Notes under the pieces: model-generated
Seen by the model: only the letters and a program-made list of their open reading frames with translations
What the model was told of the DNA's origin: nothing
The model's database searches: none
NCBI RefSeq assembly: GCF_963259705.1
Contig: NC_081844.1
Span: 34,971,341 to 35,035,340 of the forward strand
Direction: 5' to 3'
DNA: 64,000 nt
Origin: Myotis daubentonii
Taxonomy: Eukaryota > Chordata > Mammalia > Chiroptera > Vespertilionidae
Shown here: positions 1-17,997 of the stretch, piece after piece
How positions within the stretch are numbered: the stretch's first letter is position 1
Layout: the number at the start of each line of letters is the position of its first letter
Position numbers and translations under genes: made by a program

Positions 1-50
1 TCCCTCCCCTTTTCTCTCTGAAATCAATAAAAATATATATATTTTTAAAA
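1..50 (+). mobile_element. Ves SINE 3' tail (cut by window edge)
   Basis: Pyrimidine-rich TCTCTCTGAAATCAATAA followed by an A/T tail is the 3' end of a tRNA-derived bat SINE; its head lies outside the window. Confidence 0.8.
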
Positions 51-469
51 TGAACCTTAGCTGCCAACCAAACTTCATAGTTAACATGTAAAAATCTCCT
101 TTGTGTTACCAGTTTTTAAAATATCATATATACAGTTTAGGCTGGAGAGAATGAGAGAAGTATATGTATTTTATGTACTAAAAGTCAGAGTCAGATTTTT
201 TTACTTTTTTTTTTTTAATAAAAGAAGTTTCATAATGGTGTGTAATACACTGGCATGTTAGAAATAGCTCAATACCACTAGTAGTTTTTTCAAGCACTGC
301 GTGGCTAAAAGAACAAGTATTCCATAAATATGAACGAATTTTAACATTTTTGGTGAAGGTATAGGAAAGATAATTCTAAATTCTTAAGTTTTGTGTAAGG
401 AATGGTTTTTTTTAAAAGAAATGTGAACTTATCTATATTAACTCTAGGTGCTTTGATATATCATTGCAG

Positions 470-6346
<5,877 letters not shown>

Positions 6347-6430
6347 AACCAATTCCAACAATACAATTATTATTATATGGGTGAGTTAAGACAGTTTCTT
6401 ATCATATAATAACTACTTTGCAAATGTCAA

Positions 6431-6436
6431 AATAAA
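6431..6436 (+). promoter_or_regulatory. ESCO2: candidate ESCO2 poly(A) signal
   Basis: A canonical AATAAA lies 85 nt past the ESCO2 stop and is followed by a CA-rich then T-rich stretch. It is the first canonical signal downstream. Longer 3' UTRs using later signals are possible and cannot be excluded from sequence alone. Confidence 0.45.
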
Positions 6437-6439
6437 AAT

Positions 6440-7723
6440 ACTGAACCACATGCACACACACACAACCTGGCTGTTTTATTCCTTATGAATTGAAAAGTCA
6501 GGGATAGATTTCTTGAAAATTATCTGGAGATTCAAAGAAAGGAAAAACCTTTGGATGATGTATACTGACACACTCTGAATCCTTAATTATGAAACTTTGT
6601 AGTAACTTTGGAAAATTACTTGCCCCTTACATAGGATCACTGACATGTTTTCCATAGAACTGTGACCACTTACATTTTATTAAGCACTTTTGAACCAGAA
6701 TTATCTCATGCTTAATCAGAAGCAAACAGGAAATTTTAAAGACAATTTCCATGCTCAATTTTTAAAAGAAATTCCTGAATTCTGTCCACAGAATTCTCAC
6801 CTTATAGGTAGCAGCTTAGTTGAATATATTCAGAAAGTCTTTAAATTTCTAGTTTGTAACAGGGTAACATGGTAAATAATAAGATTTTCATGTAGAACAG
6901 AATTCTATAGCTTAATGTTTTAATCTTTTTAAAAATCTTTACTCAAAAGAAATTCTCACCAGATTTCATTAAAGTTAAACTTAGTAATTGCACTACTGTC
7001 ATGTAATTTTTGGTGTATGAATATGTTAATTGTGCTACTTATCTTTAGTGTACTTACTACTGCTAATTGAAATAATCAACAAAATGGATGCCCAATTGGG
7101 ATTAGATGATTCATATTGTTACATTTAAAAATGTTTGCATGTCTAAAATACATCTTACTTGTTCTGAGATATCTAACAAAATGTATAGTATCAGAACCAA
7201 GGTTAGTGAATAAATATATCTAGGTTGATGGGCCAGAGAACATGACATTATGTAGATACACCTAAATGTTTTAATCTCTCTAAAAATCAGTTTTCTAGTA
7301 TAATTCTTGGGTACTTTGAAAAGCAAAGGATTATTCAGATTGTTGATTCTAAAAAACATTTAATTGCTATCTGGCAATAATACTCTAGGGAAGTAGTTTT
7401 CCAGGTTATAACTTTATATAGAATATGTTCATTACATTCTTTTATTTGCCTGTAAATTAACATGGTTCCAAAATTTAAAGGCTTGAGTTCCAAAAAGAAT
7501 GTGGAAGTGTTAAATGTGCGTAATTATGCAAACACCTTATTTTCTGCACTGCTGTTTTGTTTTAAATATTTTATTTAAAAATTTTTATTAACATTATTTG
7601 CTTGTTCAATAATTTTATGATGGATCAATTAAAATTTTTTTCAATATTTTGTCTATTCTCATATAATAGAATGTACTGATTTTCTTAAGTTATTTTTTGT
7701 GGCTATAAAAATAGTACATGTTC
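6440..7723. other. ESCO2-PBK intergenic sequence
   Basis: A/T-rich sequence in which no gene or recognisable mobile element was identified. It may include extended ESCO2 3' UTR. Confidence 0.4.
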
Positions 7724-7897
7724 CCCTAGCCCAGTAGCTCAGTTGGTTAGAGCATTGCCTCAATATGCCAAGTTTGCGAGTTTCCCTGGTCAGGGAACAT
7801 ACGAGAATCAACCAATAGACACATAAATGAGTGGCACAACAAATTGATGTTTCTCTCTCTCCCTTCCTCTCTCTAAAATCAATAAGTAAAAATTTAA
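7724..7897 (+). mobile_element. Ves SINE, diverged
   Basis: CCAGTAGCTCAGTTGGTTAG head and a TCTCTCTAAAATCAATAAG tail identify a diverged tRNA-derived SINE. Confidence 0.8.
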
Positions 7898-7904
7898 GTA
7901 TATG

Positions 7905-8225
7905 TTTTTACTTAAGTAAAAAAATAACCCAATCATTGAAAATATATCCATCTACACAAAAACTGCACACAAATATTTATAGCAAGCTTTACTCATAATT
8001 GTCAAAACTTAGAAGCAACCGAGATGTTCTTCAGTAGATGAACAAAGAGCTACATCCAGACAGTGGACTAAATTCGGCACTAAAAAGAAACCACAAAAAG
8101 GCATGGAGTGACCATAGTGACCATTACCCAGTGAAAGAAGACAGTCTGAGGCTACATTCTGTATGATCCCAACTGTATGACATTCTGGACAGGCAAAACT
8201 GTGGAGACAGTAAAAATATATGTGG
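7905..8225 (+). mobile_element. LINE-1 3' fragment
   Basis: The run about a few arg-less codons typical of L1 ORF2 ends (ATTTATAGCAAGCTTTACTC, GAAGCAACCGAGATGTTC) indicates an old L1 3' part. Frames are broken. Confidence 0.6.
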
Positions 8226-8227
8226 TT

Positions 8228-9160
8228 GCCCTGGCCGGTTTGGCTCAGTGGATAGAGCGTTGGCCTGCAGACTGAAGGGTCCCAGGTTCGATTCTGGTCA
8301 GGGGCATGTACTTTGGTTGCAGTCACATCCCCAGCGGCGGGTGTGCAGGAGTGCCGGGAGCCGGTCCATCCTTGCTGTTTCAAGGGACCTGGCATATATG
8401 GCATACGGTTCTTAATATGTTTGCTCACCTTCTTGGCGCTGTGTTTTAACCAAGGTCACCTCTCCGAGAAAGGTTGAATCCCCAGGTAGGAATTTTCCCC
8501 TGAAGTTAGGGAGGGAATAAAACCCCTCAACTAAGTGCCAGGCGGGTAATTAATCACTTTAACTATGAACAATCATGCTTAAGCTACATAATCTTTACTC
8601 CCTGGAATGGAGATAAGAAACGCCCTAACCTTTGTAATAGAGATTGATAGGATTGAATCAACTGGTATAAATACAGATGTAACAAGACAGCAAGACACAG
8701 AACTTAGAAGACAGAATTCAGAAGACAGAACCTACGCGGAACCTGGAGATGGAGGAACTTAGCTGGAGAGAACATGGCAAGGGATCCTGGACTGAACCTG
8801 ACTGCAGAGGTTGGCAAGAGAGCCTGACTAGAACCTGGTGACTGAACCTGGCTGGAGAACCTAGCATGAGAATATGGACAGAACCTGGCTGGAGATCCTA
8901 AGCAGAACCTCTCTGGAGATCCAGACCAGAACTTGGCTGGAGATCCTGGACAGAGATCCTGGCTAGGCTGCTGATCAACTGAACACTGTCTCCGTGTCAT
9001 TCCCTCTTCGCTGACTCCGTCCACACCTTTGGGGACCCCTGGACCCGCTGGGGCTGGACCCCGGCACAGGAGGCAGCTGATTGGTGTTTCTCTCTCATCG
9101 ATGTTTCTAACTCTTTATCCCTCTCCCTTCCTCTCTGTAGAATATCAATAAAATATATTA
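8228..9160 (+). mobile_element. Ves SINE split by a solo LTR
   Basis: Head at 8228-8351 (CTGGCCGGTTTGGCTCAGTG) and tail at 9067-9160 (GGCAGCTGATTGGTG to CAATAAAATATATT) form one Ves copy interrupted at GCAGGAG by the LTR below. Confidence 0.92.
8352..9066 (+). mobile_element. solo LTR, 715 bp, 6-bp target duplication
   Basis: The element starts TGCCGGG and ends CCCGGCA (inverted termini). It is flanked by CAGGAG at 8346-8351 and 9067-9072, inside a Ves SINE. A 6-bp duplication is usual for class II (betaretrovirus-like) endogenous retroviruses. A TATAAATA box lies at 8666-8673. From about 8750 to 8970 it has imperfect repeats of AACCTGGCTGGAGATCC. No internal retroviral sequence remains; strand is set from the TATA box. 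Confidence 0.85.
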
Positions 9161-9445
9161 TATATATAGCTGCCATGGGTTGGAGGAACATAGGATTTTT
9201 AGGCCAGTGAAAATATTGAAGTATACTGTTATATTGGTGGATAGATGCTTTTATACATTTGCCCAAGCTCAGAATGGATACCAAGAATGAACCCTAATTT
9301 GTCACTGTAGATTCATCAGTTGAAACAAATGTACCACTCTGGTTGGGGATGTTGATAATAGGGGAAGCTAGTCTTCCTCTTGCCCTCTTCAATTATATCA
9401 TCTTCCTCAAATGTAACTACTTTTTTAAATCCTCACCCAAGAATT

Positions 9446-9590
9446 TGTTTTTATTGATTTTAGAGAGAGGAAGAGGGAGAGAGAGAAACATTGATTGGTT
9501 TTCTCCATTACATGTCCTGACCAGGAATCAAACCCGCAACCTTTTGGTATATGGGATTCTCCAACCAACTGAGCCACCCAGTCAGGGCAT
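9446..9590 (-). mobile_element. Ves SINE, shortened
   Basis: Reverse copy from TTTTTATTGATTTTAGAG to GAGCCACCCAGTCAGGGC. Part of the body is missing. Confidence 0.85.
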
Positions 9591-9705
9591 GTAACTACCT
9601 TTGGATTACTAACTCTTTAGTCTCTTTTTGAATTTCATATCAATTGAATCTTTATATATGTCAAAATACATTTATGTTATTACATTTAGGTGAATCTCAC
9701 TTTTA

Positions 9706-10742
9706 TCCTAATAAAAGAGAAAAATGGTAATTGGCGTACGACGATACCCTTTTCATTGGCTAATCAGGGCTATATGCAAATTAACTGCCAACTAAGATTG
9801 GCAGTTAACTGCCAACAAGATGGCGGTTAATTTGCATATGTAGGCACAATGCAGGGAGGCGAAAGGGAAAGCAGGAAGAAGCCCCCTGCCACTGACAGTG
9901 ATCTGAAACCCAGGGGGGAGCTAAGAGCTGGGGGGCAGGGCAAAGGCGGCCCTGGGGCCACCTTTGCCCTGCCCCCCAGCCATGATCGGAGAATCAGGTG
10001 CCTTTTCCGCCCTGGCCAGTGATAGCAGGAAGTAGGGGTGGAGCCAGCGATGGGAGCTGGGCACGGTCGAAGCTGGCAGTCCCGGGAGCTAGGGGTCCCT
10101 TGCCTGGGCCTAAAGCGAAGCCCACGATCACGGGGCCGCTGCAGCTGTGGGTCCCCGCTGCCCGGGCCGGACGCCTCAGCCAGAGGCGTTAGGCCTGGGC
10201 AGGGGTGGAGCCTGCAACCGCGGGGAGCTGGGGGTCCCCTGCCCAGGCCTGACACCTCTGCCAGAGGCCTCAGGCCTGGTCAAGGGGCCGATCCGGTGAT
10301 TGGTGATCGGAGGGTGATGAGGGTCAACTCCTCTGGCCGAGGCATCAGGCCTGGGCGGGGGGCTGAGCCGGGGACTGGGGGGATATGATGGTCCCCTTGC
10401 CCAGGCCTAAAGCCTGGGTCAGAGGCGTCAGGCTTGGGCGGGGGGTGGAGCAAGCGATCAGAGGGAGATGGGGGTCCCCTGCCCAGGCATGATTCCTGGG
10501 CCAGAGGCCTCAGGCCTGGGCGGGGGCCAGAGCCAGTGATCAGGGAGAGATGGGGGTCCCCTGTCCAAGACTGACACCTCTGGCGGAGGCATCAGGCCTG
10601 GGCAAGGGGCCGATCCTGTGATTGGAGGGTGATGGGGGTCAACACCTGAGGGCTCCCAGTATGTGAGAGGGGGCAGGCTGGGCTGAGGGACACTCCCCCC
10701 CCCACACACCCAGTGCACGAATTTCGTGCACCGGGCCCCTAG
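9706..10742 (+). mobile_element. Helitron, 1.04 kb, with captured-looking GC-rich interior
   Basis: Starts TCCTAATAAAAGAG after A and ends GGGCCCCTAG before T. The palindrome GTGCACGAATTTCGTGCAC lies at 10713-10731. Near the 5' end are AAGATGGCGG (9817-9826) and ATTTGCAT (9830-9837). Positions 9990-10620 hold imperfect repeats of a unit with GGGGTCCCCTGCCCAGGCCT. Overlapping reading frames on both strands come from this repeat and are not genes. Confidence 0.9.
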
Positions 10743-12217
10743 TTACTATATATTATTCCACCCTAAGAATATATCCTAATTTACACTACTGTTGATGAGC
10801 ATATTAGGTTGTGACTATTCAAGCCTCTTGCACTTTAATGTTTTTTTATTTATTGATTTGCTATCTTTGTCAGAAATTGTGTCCATATATGTGCAGGTCT
10901 ATTTCTGCCTATTTTCCACTAGTTTTATTGGCTATCCTATGACAATACTATATTCTTGATATTTGGTGTAGTAAATTCTCCCACCATATTTTTTTCCCCC
11001 CAGAAAAATATTTTTGTCTATTCTTGGTCTTTTGCATTTTCATATACATTTTAGACTCAGTTTATTAAGTTCCTCAAAGAGCGATCACTTACAAAGCCAG
11101 TATGAAGGTTAAAAGACAAAGTAGAAAAAAAAAACTATAAAATTCCCTAAGGGATACACATGATTAAAAAAAAAACAACAACATGGAGAAGGGAGTCAAA
11201 ATATAGAACTTTAGAATATGTTCAAGCTTAAGTTATCAACTTACAATAGACTGTTACAAATATGTTATGTGTAAGCCTCATGGTAACCACAGAGCAAAAA
11301 AAATCCATAGTAGATACACAAAAGATGAGAAAGGAATAGAAGCATAGCACTAAAGAAAGTATTTCATTACAAAGGAAGACAGCAAGTGAAGAAAGGAACA
11401 GGTGAAATATAAAATGGAGGGAAAACAATGACCAAAATTGCAATTAGTACGTGCCTATCAATAATTAAGTAAAAATGGGCTAAACTCTCCAGTCAAAAGA
11501 CTCAGATGTCTGAACTGAATAAAGTAATAAGACCACCTAGATGCTGCCTAAAAGAGACATCAGACATAAGCACACACATAGACTGAAAGTAAGGGGATGG
11601 AAAAAGATATTCCATACAGACGGACACCAAAAGAAAGCCAGGGTAACTATAATTACATCAGACAATATAGACTTTAAAACAAACTGTAATAGACATAGAT
11701 ATAACATTTGTAAATATTTATGCATCCAACAAAGATAGGAGCACCTAAATATATAAAACTAATATTAACAGACTTAAAGGGAGAAGTTGACAATATTACA
11801 ATAATAGTAGGGGACTTTAAAAAGACAAATGTAAAAGACAAATGTATCAGGCATATTTCCTAACCACGATGGTATGAAACTAGAAATCAATTATAAGTAG
11901 AAAACTGGAAAATTCACAAATATGTGGAGATTAACAACATGCTACTGAAAAGCCAGTCACCAAAAGAGAAGTAAAAAGTAATGCCTTGAAACAAATGAAA
12001 ACGGAAATACAATATACCAAAACTCATGGGATCAACAAAAACAGTTCTAAGAGGGAAGCTACAGAAACAAAAATTTCAACCCAACTACACCTCAAGGAAC
12101 TATAAAAAGAATAAATGAAGCCCAAAGCTAATAAAAGGAAATAAAGATTAGAGCAGAAATAAATGAAACAGACTAACTAGTAATAGAAAAGGTCAATGAA
12201 ACCAAAAGCTAGTTCTT

Positions 12218-12420
12218 TATATTTTTATTGATTTCAGAGAGGAAGGGAGAGGGAGATAGAAACATCAATGATAAGAGAGAATCATTGATTGACTGCCTCT
12301 TGTACGTCCTCCACTGGGGATTGAGCCCACAACCCAGGCATGTGTCCTGACCAGGAATCGAACCATGACCTTCTGGTTCACAGGTCAATACTCAACCACT
12401 GAGCCACACGGGCCAGGCCA
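12218..12420 (-). mobile_element. Ves SINE in L1
   Basis: Flanked by an AAAGCTAGTTCTTTA direct repeat (about 12205-12219 and 12421-12435), a clear target-site duplication. The tRNA-like head is at its right end. Confidence 0.93.
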
Positions 12421-12709
12421 AAAGCTAGTTCTTTAAAAACTAAATAGATACCTTTAGCTAGACTCACCAAGAGGTAAGGAGTCAAAATCAGAAATGAAAG
12501 AGGAAATATTACAGCTGATATCACAGAAATACAAAGGATCATAAGACATACTATGAATGCTTATATATACACCAACAAATTGGAAAATCTAGAAGACATG
12601 GATAAATTCCTAGACACATGCAACCTACCAAGACTGAATCATGAATAAACAGAAAATCTAAACAGATTAATAATAAATAGATTGAACTGGTAATCAAAAA
12701 CCTTCCAAC

Positions 12710-12945
12710 AGCTCTAGTTGGTTTTGGCTCAGTGGTCAGAATATTGTCCTGAGGACTGCAGGGCCACGGGTTCGATTCTGATTCTGGTCAAGGGCATGTA
12801 CCATGGTTGCGGGCTGGATCCCTAGCTCCAGTTGGGGCCCATGCAGGAGGCATCCAATCGATATAGCTCTCTCACATTGATGTTTCTGTCTCTCTACCTC
12901 CTTTCCACTCTCTCTGAAAATCTTGGGTGAAGATTAAAAAACAAA
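12710..12945 (+). mobile_element. Ves SINE
   Basis: TTGGTTTTGGCTCAGTGGTC head with a duplicated GATTCTG at about 12773, then a TCTCTCTGAAAATC tail. Confidence 0.88.
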
Positions 12946-12960
12946 GAAAAATCTTCCCAA

Positions 12961-13165
12961 CATGCCTGACCAGTGTAGCTCAGTGATTGAGCATCAACAC
13001 TTGAACCAAGAGGTCACTGGTTTGATTCCTGATCAGGGCACAGTTGCAGGCTTGATCCCCAGGAGGAGGGTATGCAGGAGGCAGCCAATTTATGTTTCTT
13101 ATCAATGTTTCTCTCTCTCTATCCCTCTGCCTTCTATCTCGAAAACTCAGTAAAAACACTTTAAA
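12961..13165 (+). mobile_element. Ves SINE
   Basis: CCTGACCAGTGTAGCTCAG head and a CTCTGCCTTCTATCTC tail, 15 bp after the preceding SINE. Confidence 0.88.
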
Positions 13166-13743
13166 CAAACACCTGCCAACAAACAAAAGTTCCAAAGCAG
13201 ACAACCAAAAAGTAAGAATACCAATAATTTTCAAACTGTTCCAAAGAATAGGAGAACACTTGCAAACTCATTTTATGAGGCTAGTATTATTACCCTGATG
13301 CCAAAACCAGATAGGGACACAACAACAACAATTAAAGGCCAATATCCTTCATGAACATAGATGTAAAATCCTCCATAAAATATTAGCAAAGTAAATTCAA
13401 CAATACATTTAAAAATATCATACACCATGATAGTGGAATTTATTTTCAGCAATGTAAGGATAGTTCAGTATCCACAAATCAATTGAAGTGATAAGCCACA
13501 TTCACAAAATGAAGGATTAAAGTCATATGATCATCACATTAGATGTAGAAAAAGCATTTGACAAAATTTAACAATCATTAAAAACTCAACTAACTGGGTA
13601 TACAGGGAACACACCTCAATGTAATAAAAACCATATATGACAATCCCATAGGTAACATCATACTAAATGGTGATAAACTGAAAGCTTTTCTTTTAAAATC
13701 AGGAACATGACAAGGATGCCCACGCCTACCTTTTTATTCAACA

Positions 13744-13882
13744 CTAGAAGCCCAGTGCATGAAATTTGTGCACTGGTAGGGTCCCTAGCGGCTGTCGGCT
13801 GGGGCCTCCCTTCCCCCAGCCGGCCCCACCCGCTGGTCGAACTCCCAGTCAAGGGGACAATTTGCATACTATGCTTTTATTA
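13744..13882 (-). mobile_element. short Helitron with unusual 9-bp flanking duplication
   Basis: The CTAG terminus (13744-13747) and palindrome GTGCACAAATTTCATGCAC are on the - strand, and a TATAATAAAAGCATAG 5' region is at the other end, but the usual 5' TCC is missing. TATTCAACA occurs on both sides (13735-13743 and 13883-13891) while L1 has it once. Confidence 0.8.
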
Positions 13883-15810
13883 TATTCAACATAGTACTGG
13901 ACGTCCTAGCCAGAGCAACTAGGCAGGAAAAAGAAATAAAAGGTATCAAATTGAAACAGAAGTAAAATTGTCACTATTTGCAAGTGACATGACTATATAA
14001 AGAAAAACCTAAAGACTTGATAAAAAATAAACTGTTAGACTACTGAATTCAGTAAAGTTGCAGGATACAAAATATCTGTTTCATTCTTATACACTAATAG
14101 CAAACTCTCAGAAGAACAATCTATTCATAATTCTATCACATATAATACCTAGGAATAAGTTTAACCAAGGAGGTGAAAGACCTATACGTTGAAAACTGTA
14201 AGACATCAATAAAAGAAATTGACACATATGAAAGGGAAGATTTTCTGTACTCACAGATCGAAAGAATTAATAGTTAAAATGTCCAAACTATCCAAAGCAA
14301 TCCATAGATTCAATGCAATCCCTATCAAAATTCAAATGGCATTTTTCACAGAAATGGAATAAAAATCCTAAAATTTGCATGGGACCACAAAAGACCCCAA
14401 ATAGCCAAAGCAATCTTGAGGAAGAACAAATTTGGAGGTATCAAGCTCCTTGATTTCAAACTATATTACAAAGCTATAGTAATTAAAACAGTATGATACT
14501 GGCATAAAAAGACATATAAATCAATGCAACAAAACAAAGAGCCCAGAAATAAACACACATTTATGGTCAATTAATTTATGGGGAAAGAATATACAATGGG
14601 GAAAGAACAGTCCTTCCTATAAATGGTGTTGGGAAAACTGGAGCATTGTCTTACACCGTAAACAAAAATCAGCTTAAAATAGATTAGAGGCTTGAATGTA
14701 AGACCTGAAACTATAAAACTGATCGAAGAAAACAAAAGTGGTAAGCTCCTAGACATTGCTCTTGGCAATGATTTTTTTGGATTTGACGCAAAAGCAAAGG
14801 CAACAAAGGAAACATTAAAAAATGGGACTGCATCAAACTAAAAACCTTCTGCACAGCAAAGGAAACCATCAGCAAAATGAAAAGGCAACCTGCTCAATGG
14901 GAGAGAACATTTGCGAGTCATATATCTGATAATGGGTTACTATTCAAAATACATAAAGAACTCATACAACCTAATAGCAAAAAAGAGAAGCAATCTAATT
15001 TTTAAAATTGGCAGAGGATCAAAATAGACATTTTTCCAAATAAAATATTGAAATAGCCAACAAGTACATGAAAAGATGCTCAACATCAGTAGTCATAAGG
15101 GAAATGCAAATCAAAATCACAATTAGATATCACCTCACAACTGTTAGAATAACTATTATATATTAAAAAAAAGAGAAATAACAAGTGTTGGCAAGGATGT
15201 GGAGAAAAGGGAACCCTTGTGCACTGTGGGTGGGAATGTAAATTGGTACACTACTATGGCAAACAGTATGGAGATAGATTCCTCAAAAAATTAAAAATAG
15301 AACTATCACATACTTCAATTCCACTTCTAGGTATTTATCTGAAGAAAACAAAACACTAACTGGAAAGGTATGTGCACCCCCATGTTCATTGCAGCATTGT
15401 TCACAACAGCCAAGACGTGGAAATAACCTAAATGTACATCAATAGATGAATAAATGGGTAAAGAAAATGTAGTATTTATATAGTGATGTGCCATATGATG
15501 ACATCTTAGTCAACAACAGATCAAATATATTATGGTGGTCCAATAAAATTATAATGGAGCTGAAAAATTCCTATTGCCTACTGACATCTTAGTCACCATA
15601 ATGTTACACAGCAACACATTACTCATGTGTTTGTGGTGATCCTGGTGTACACAAACCTACCAAGTTGCCAATTGTATAAAAAAATAGTACATATAATTAT
15701 GTATAGTACATAATACTTGATAATGAACGACTGTTACCAGCTTATGTATTTACTATACTTTTTATCATTATTTCAGTGTACTCTTTGTACCTTATTTAAA
15801 AATGTCTATT

Positions 15811-16045
15811 GCCTGGCCTGCATTGCTCAGTGGTTAGAGCATTGGCCCGAACATCGAAGGGTCAGGTTCAATTCCCAGTCAAGGGCACGTACCTGGGTTG
15901 CAGGTTTGATTCCTATCCTGGGGCATGTGCAGGAGGCAACCAATCAATGTGTCTCTCATATCCATGTTTCTCTCTCTTCTCCTTCCTCCTCCCAGTCTCT
16001 AAAAATCAATGGAAAAAAATATCCTTGGGTGAGAATTAAAATAAA
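15811..16045 (+). mobile_element. Ves SINE in Tigger
   Basis: GGCCTGCATTGCTCAGTGG head and an ATCCTTGGGTGAGAATTAAA tail. Confidence 0.9.
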
Positions 16046-16427
16046 GGTCTACTATAAAATAGTATACTGTTATGCTAGTAGCAGCCTCATATATAACGCA
16101 TCTCTTGACTGCATCAATTTCTCTTGCACTTGATTTAACCTGATGTTGTTTTGTTCATGAGATTGCACTTGATGTAATCTCATGCTGTTTTGTTCATCAT
16201 GGCGCCTAAGCATATAAAACCCACTGTTAATGTTGCCAATAAGAGGCCACCATGAGTGATTGACCTGGAAACAAATTTAAAGTGATTAAGGACTACAAAG
16301 GTGGAAAACCAATAATGGTTAATTGCTTACCAGTCAGCTATGTCCCATTCCACCATAGCTACGATCTTCAAGAACAAGAACAAAGTGATGGAAACTGTTA
16401 AGAAATCTGCTTCACTGAAGACAACAA

Positions 16428-16871
16428 TCTATACTAATAAAAGGGTAATATGCTGATTAGACCGGGAGACCTTCCAGGAGACCTTCTGGACGTCCTTCCG
16501 GACAAAGCCATGGTTGGCTGGGCCAAGGCAGAGACTGTTAGGGGTGATCCAGCCAGGAGGGGAGGGCAGTTGGGGGCAAGTAGGCCAGCAGGGGGGAACA
16601 GTTGGGTGCAATCAGGTCAGCAGGGGGCGCAGTTGAGGGTGATCAGGCCTGCAGGGAGGGCAGTTGGGAGCGAGCAGGCTGGCAGGCAGAGTGGTTAGGA
16701 GCGATCAGGCAGGCAGGCAGGTGAGTGGTTAGGAGCCAGCGGTCCCGGATTGCAAGAGGTATGTCCAACTTCCAGTTTAGGACATCCCCCAAGGGATCCC
16801 AGATTGGAGAGGGTGCAGGCCAGGCTGAGGGACAACCTCCCATGCACGAATTTCATGCACTAGGCCACTAG
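16428..16871 (+). mobile_element. Helitron in Tigger transposase
   Basis: Starts TCTATACTAATAAAAGGG after A and ends GGCCACTAG before T. It has the same G-rich subfamily interior as the copy at 3922-4445, and its palindrome contains CACGAATTTCATGCAC. Confidence 0.9.
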
Positions 16872-17420
16872 TACTAACAACTGGAGAAACTTCTAAACCT
16901 GGATTGGAGACAACAGGCGTGACCCTCCCAGCACCAAAATGATCACAGGCAAAGCAAAAACTTTCCTTGAAATGTTTAAAGGCTGGACCCGGCCATGATG
17001 TTGAATTTACTGTCAGCTCTGAGTGGTTTAAATGGCTCAAGAATTGTTCTTTATCCATTAGATCATGTAATGAGTGGTAAGTCTGTAAGCACTGATGTGA
17101 AAGCAGGTAAAGAATTTTTGGGAACTCCAGGTAAGCTGATTGTGGAGGGAAATTACATGCCAGAACCTAAATTCAATATGGATAAAACCTCCTTATTCTG
17201 GAAAGGTCTTCCATCCAGAGGGCAAGATTCAAGGCTTTTAAGGACAGGATAAGTCTTGCTTGGGGACAATGCTGTAGGCTACAAATAAAAGCTGTGACCT
17301 GCAGTGAGAACCCCAGGGCTTTCAGCCTCTTTTCTAATATTTAAGACTATAAATCTTGATAAGCACATCTTTAGCCATACCCCACAAGTTTATATACATT
17401 TTTTTATTAAAAATATTTTC

Positions 17421-17625
17421 TAGCCCAGTCAGCATCGCTCAGTGGTTGAGCGTCAACCTATGAACCCGAAGATCACGGTTCGATTCCTGATCAGGGCACA
17501 TGCCCGGTTGCAGACTCAATCCCCAGTATGGGGCATGTAAGAGGCAGACAATCAAGGATTCTCTCTCATCATTAATGTTTCTCTCTCCCTTACTCTTTGA
17601 AATCAATAAAAATATATTTTAAAAA
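17421..17625 (+). mobile_element. Ves SINE
   Basis: CATCGCTCAGTGGTTGAG head and GAAATCAATAAAAATATA tail, flanked by the direct repeat AAAAATATTTTCTAG. Confidence 0.92.
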
Positions 17626-17633
17626 TATTTTCT

Positions 17634-17812
17634 AGAGGCTTGGTTCTTAGGCACTGGGTCATCTCTTCGGGACTAGAATCAGGGCTTAGGGCTAGTCTCA
17701 GCCCTTCGGGGCTAGGCTCAGCTCTTTGGGGTTAGCTTGGCTTTTGGGGGCTACGCTCGATTCTTCTGGTTAGGCTCAGCTCTCTTCAGAGCTATGATTC
17801 ACAGATAGAAAT
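17634..17812. repeat. minisatellite, unit about 22-26 bp
   Basis: Six to seven imperfect copies of a unit like GGGCTAGGCTCAGCTCTTC lie just beyond the candidate PBK poly(A) site. Confidence 0.65.
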
Positions 17813-17991
17813 TACTGACTCAAGTCACCCTCATTTTACAGATTAACAAAATAAGGCCAAGAGAGGAAAAGAAATCTACTCACATTCATTCTGCAACTTT
17901 AATGACAACACTCAGATCAATGGGAGTATAAAATAGATAATACACCTTCTGGTTAACTAAAGTGTCCATTATTCTGTATCATCCTATTAGT

Positions 17992-17997
17992 TTTATT
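17992..17997 (-). promoter_or_regulatory. PBK: candidate PBK poly(A) signal
   Basis: AATAAA on the - strand (TTTATT on +), about 675 nt after the PBK stop. This spacing suits the known 3' UTR length of PBK. The interval 17998-18672 between stop and signal is free of recognisable mobile elements, as expected for a 3' UTR. Confidence 0.5.

Larger units (their letters stand above)
11070..15480 (+). mobile_element. decayed LINE-1, mostly ORF2
   Basis: Recognisable ORF2 blocks occur in order: endonuclease (GCATCCAACAAAGATAGGAG near 11722, GTAGGGGACTTTAA near 11809), reverse transcriptase (ATGAACATAGATG near 13353; GCAAGTGACATGACT near 13980, where the FADD motif is mutated) and the C-terminal/3' region to about 15480. 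Many stops and frameshifts are present. SINEs at 12218, 12710 and 12961 and a Helitron at 13744 interrupt it. Confidence 0.85.
15480..17300 (+). mobile_element. Tigger1-like DNA transposon with dead transposase
   Basis: The 5' noncoding part is at 15480-16190. It is followed by a degraded transposase reading from ATG at 16199, with a CENP-B-like helix-turn-helix stretch (HSTIATIFKNKNKVME) and, after a Helitron, MDKTSLFWKGLPSRG-type text near 17178. Many stops and frameshifts are present. A SINE (15811) and a Helitron (16428) interrupt it. The family assignment is by recognition of Tigger1 transposase. Confidence 0.8.

Noticed and set aside
9827..10718. Several Pro/Gly/Arg-rich frames on both strands
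   Set aside because: All come from the GC-rich repeat inside the 1-kb Helitron.
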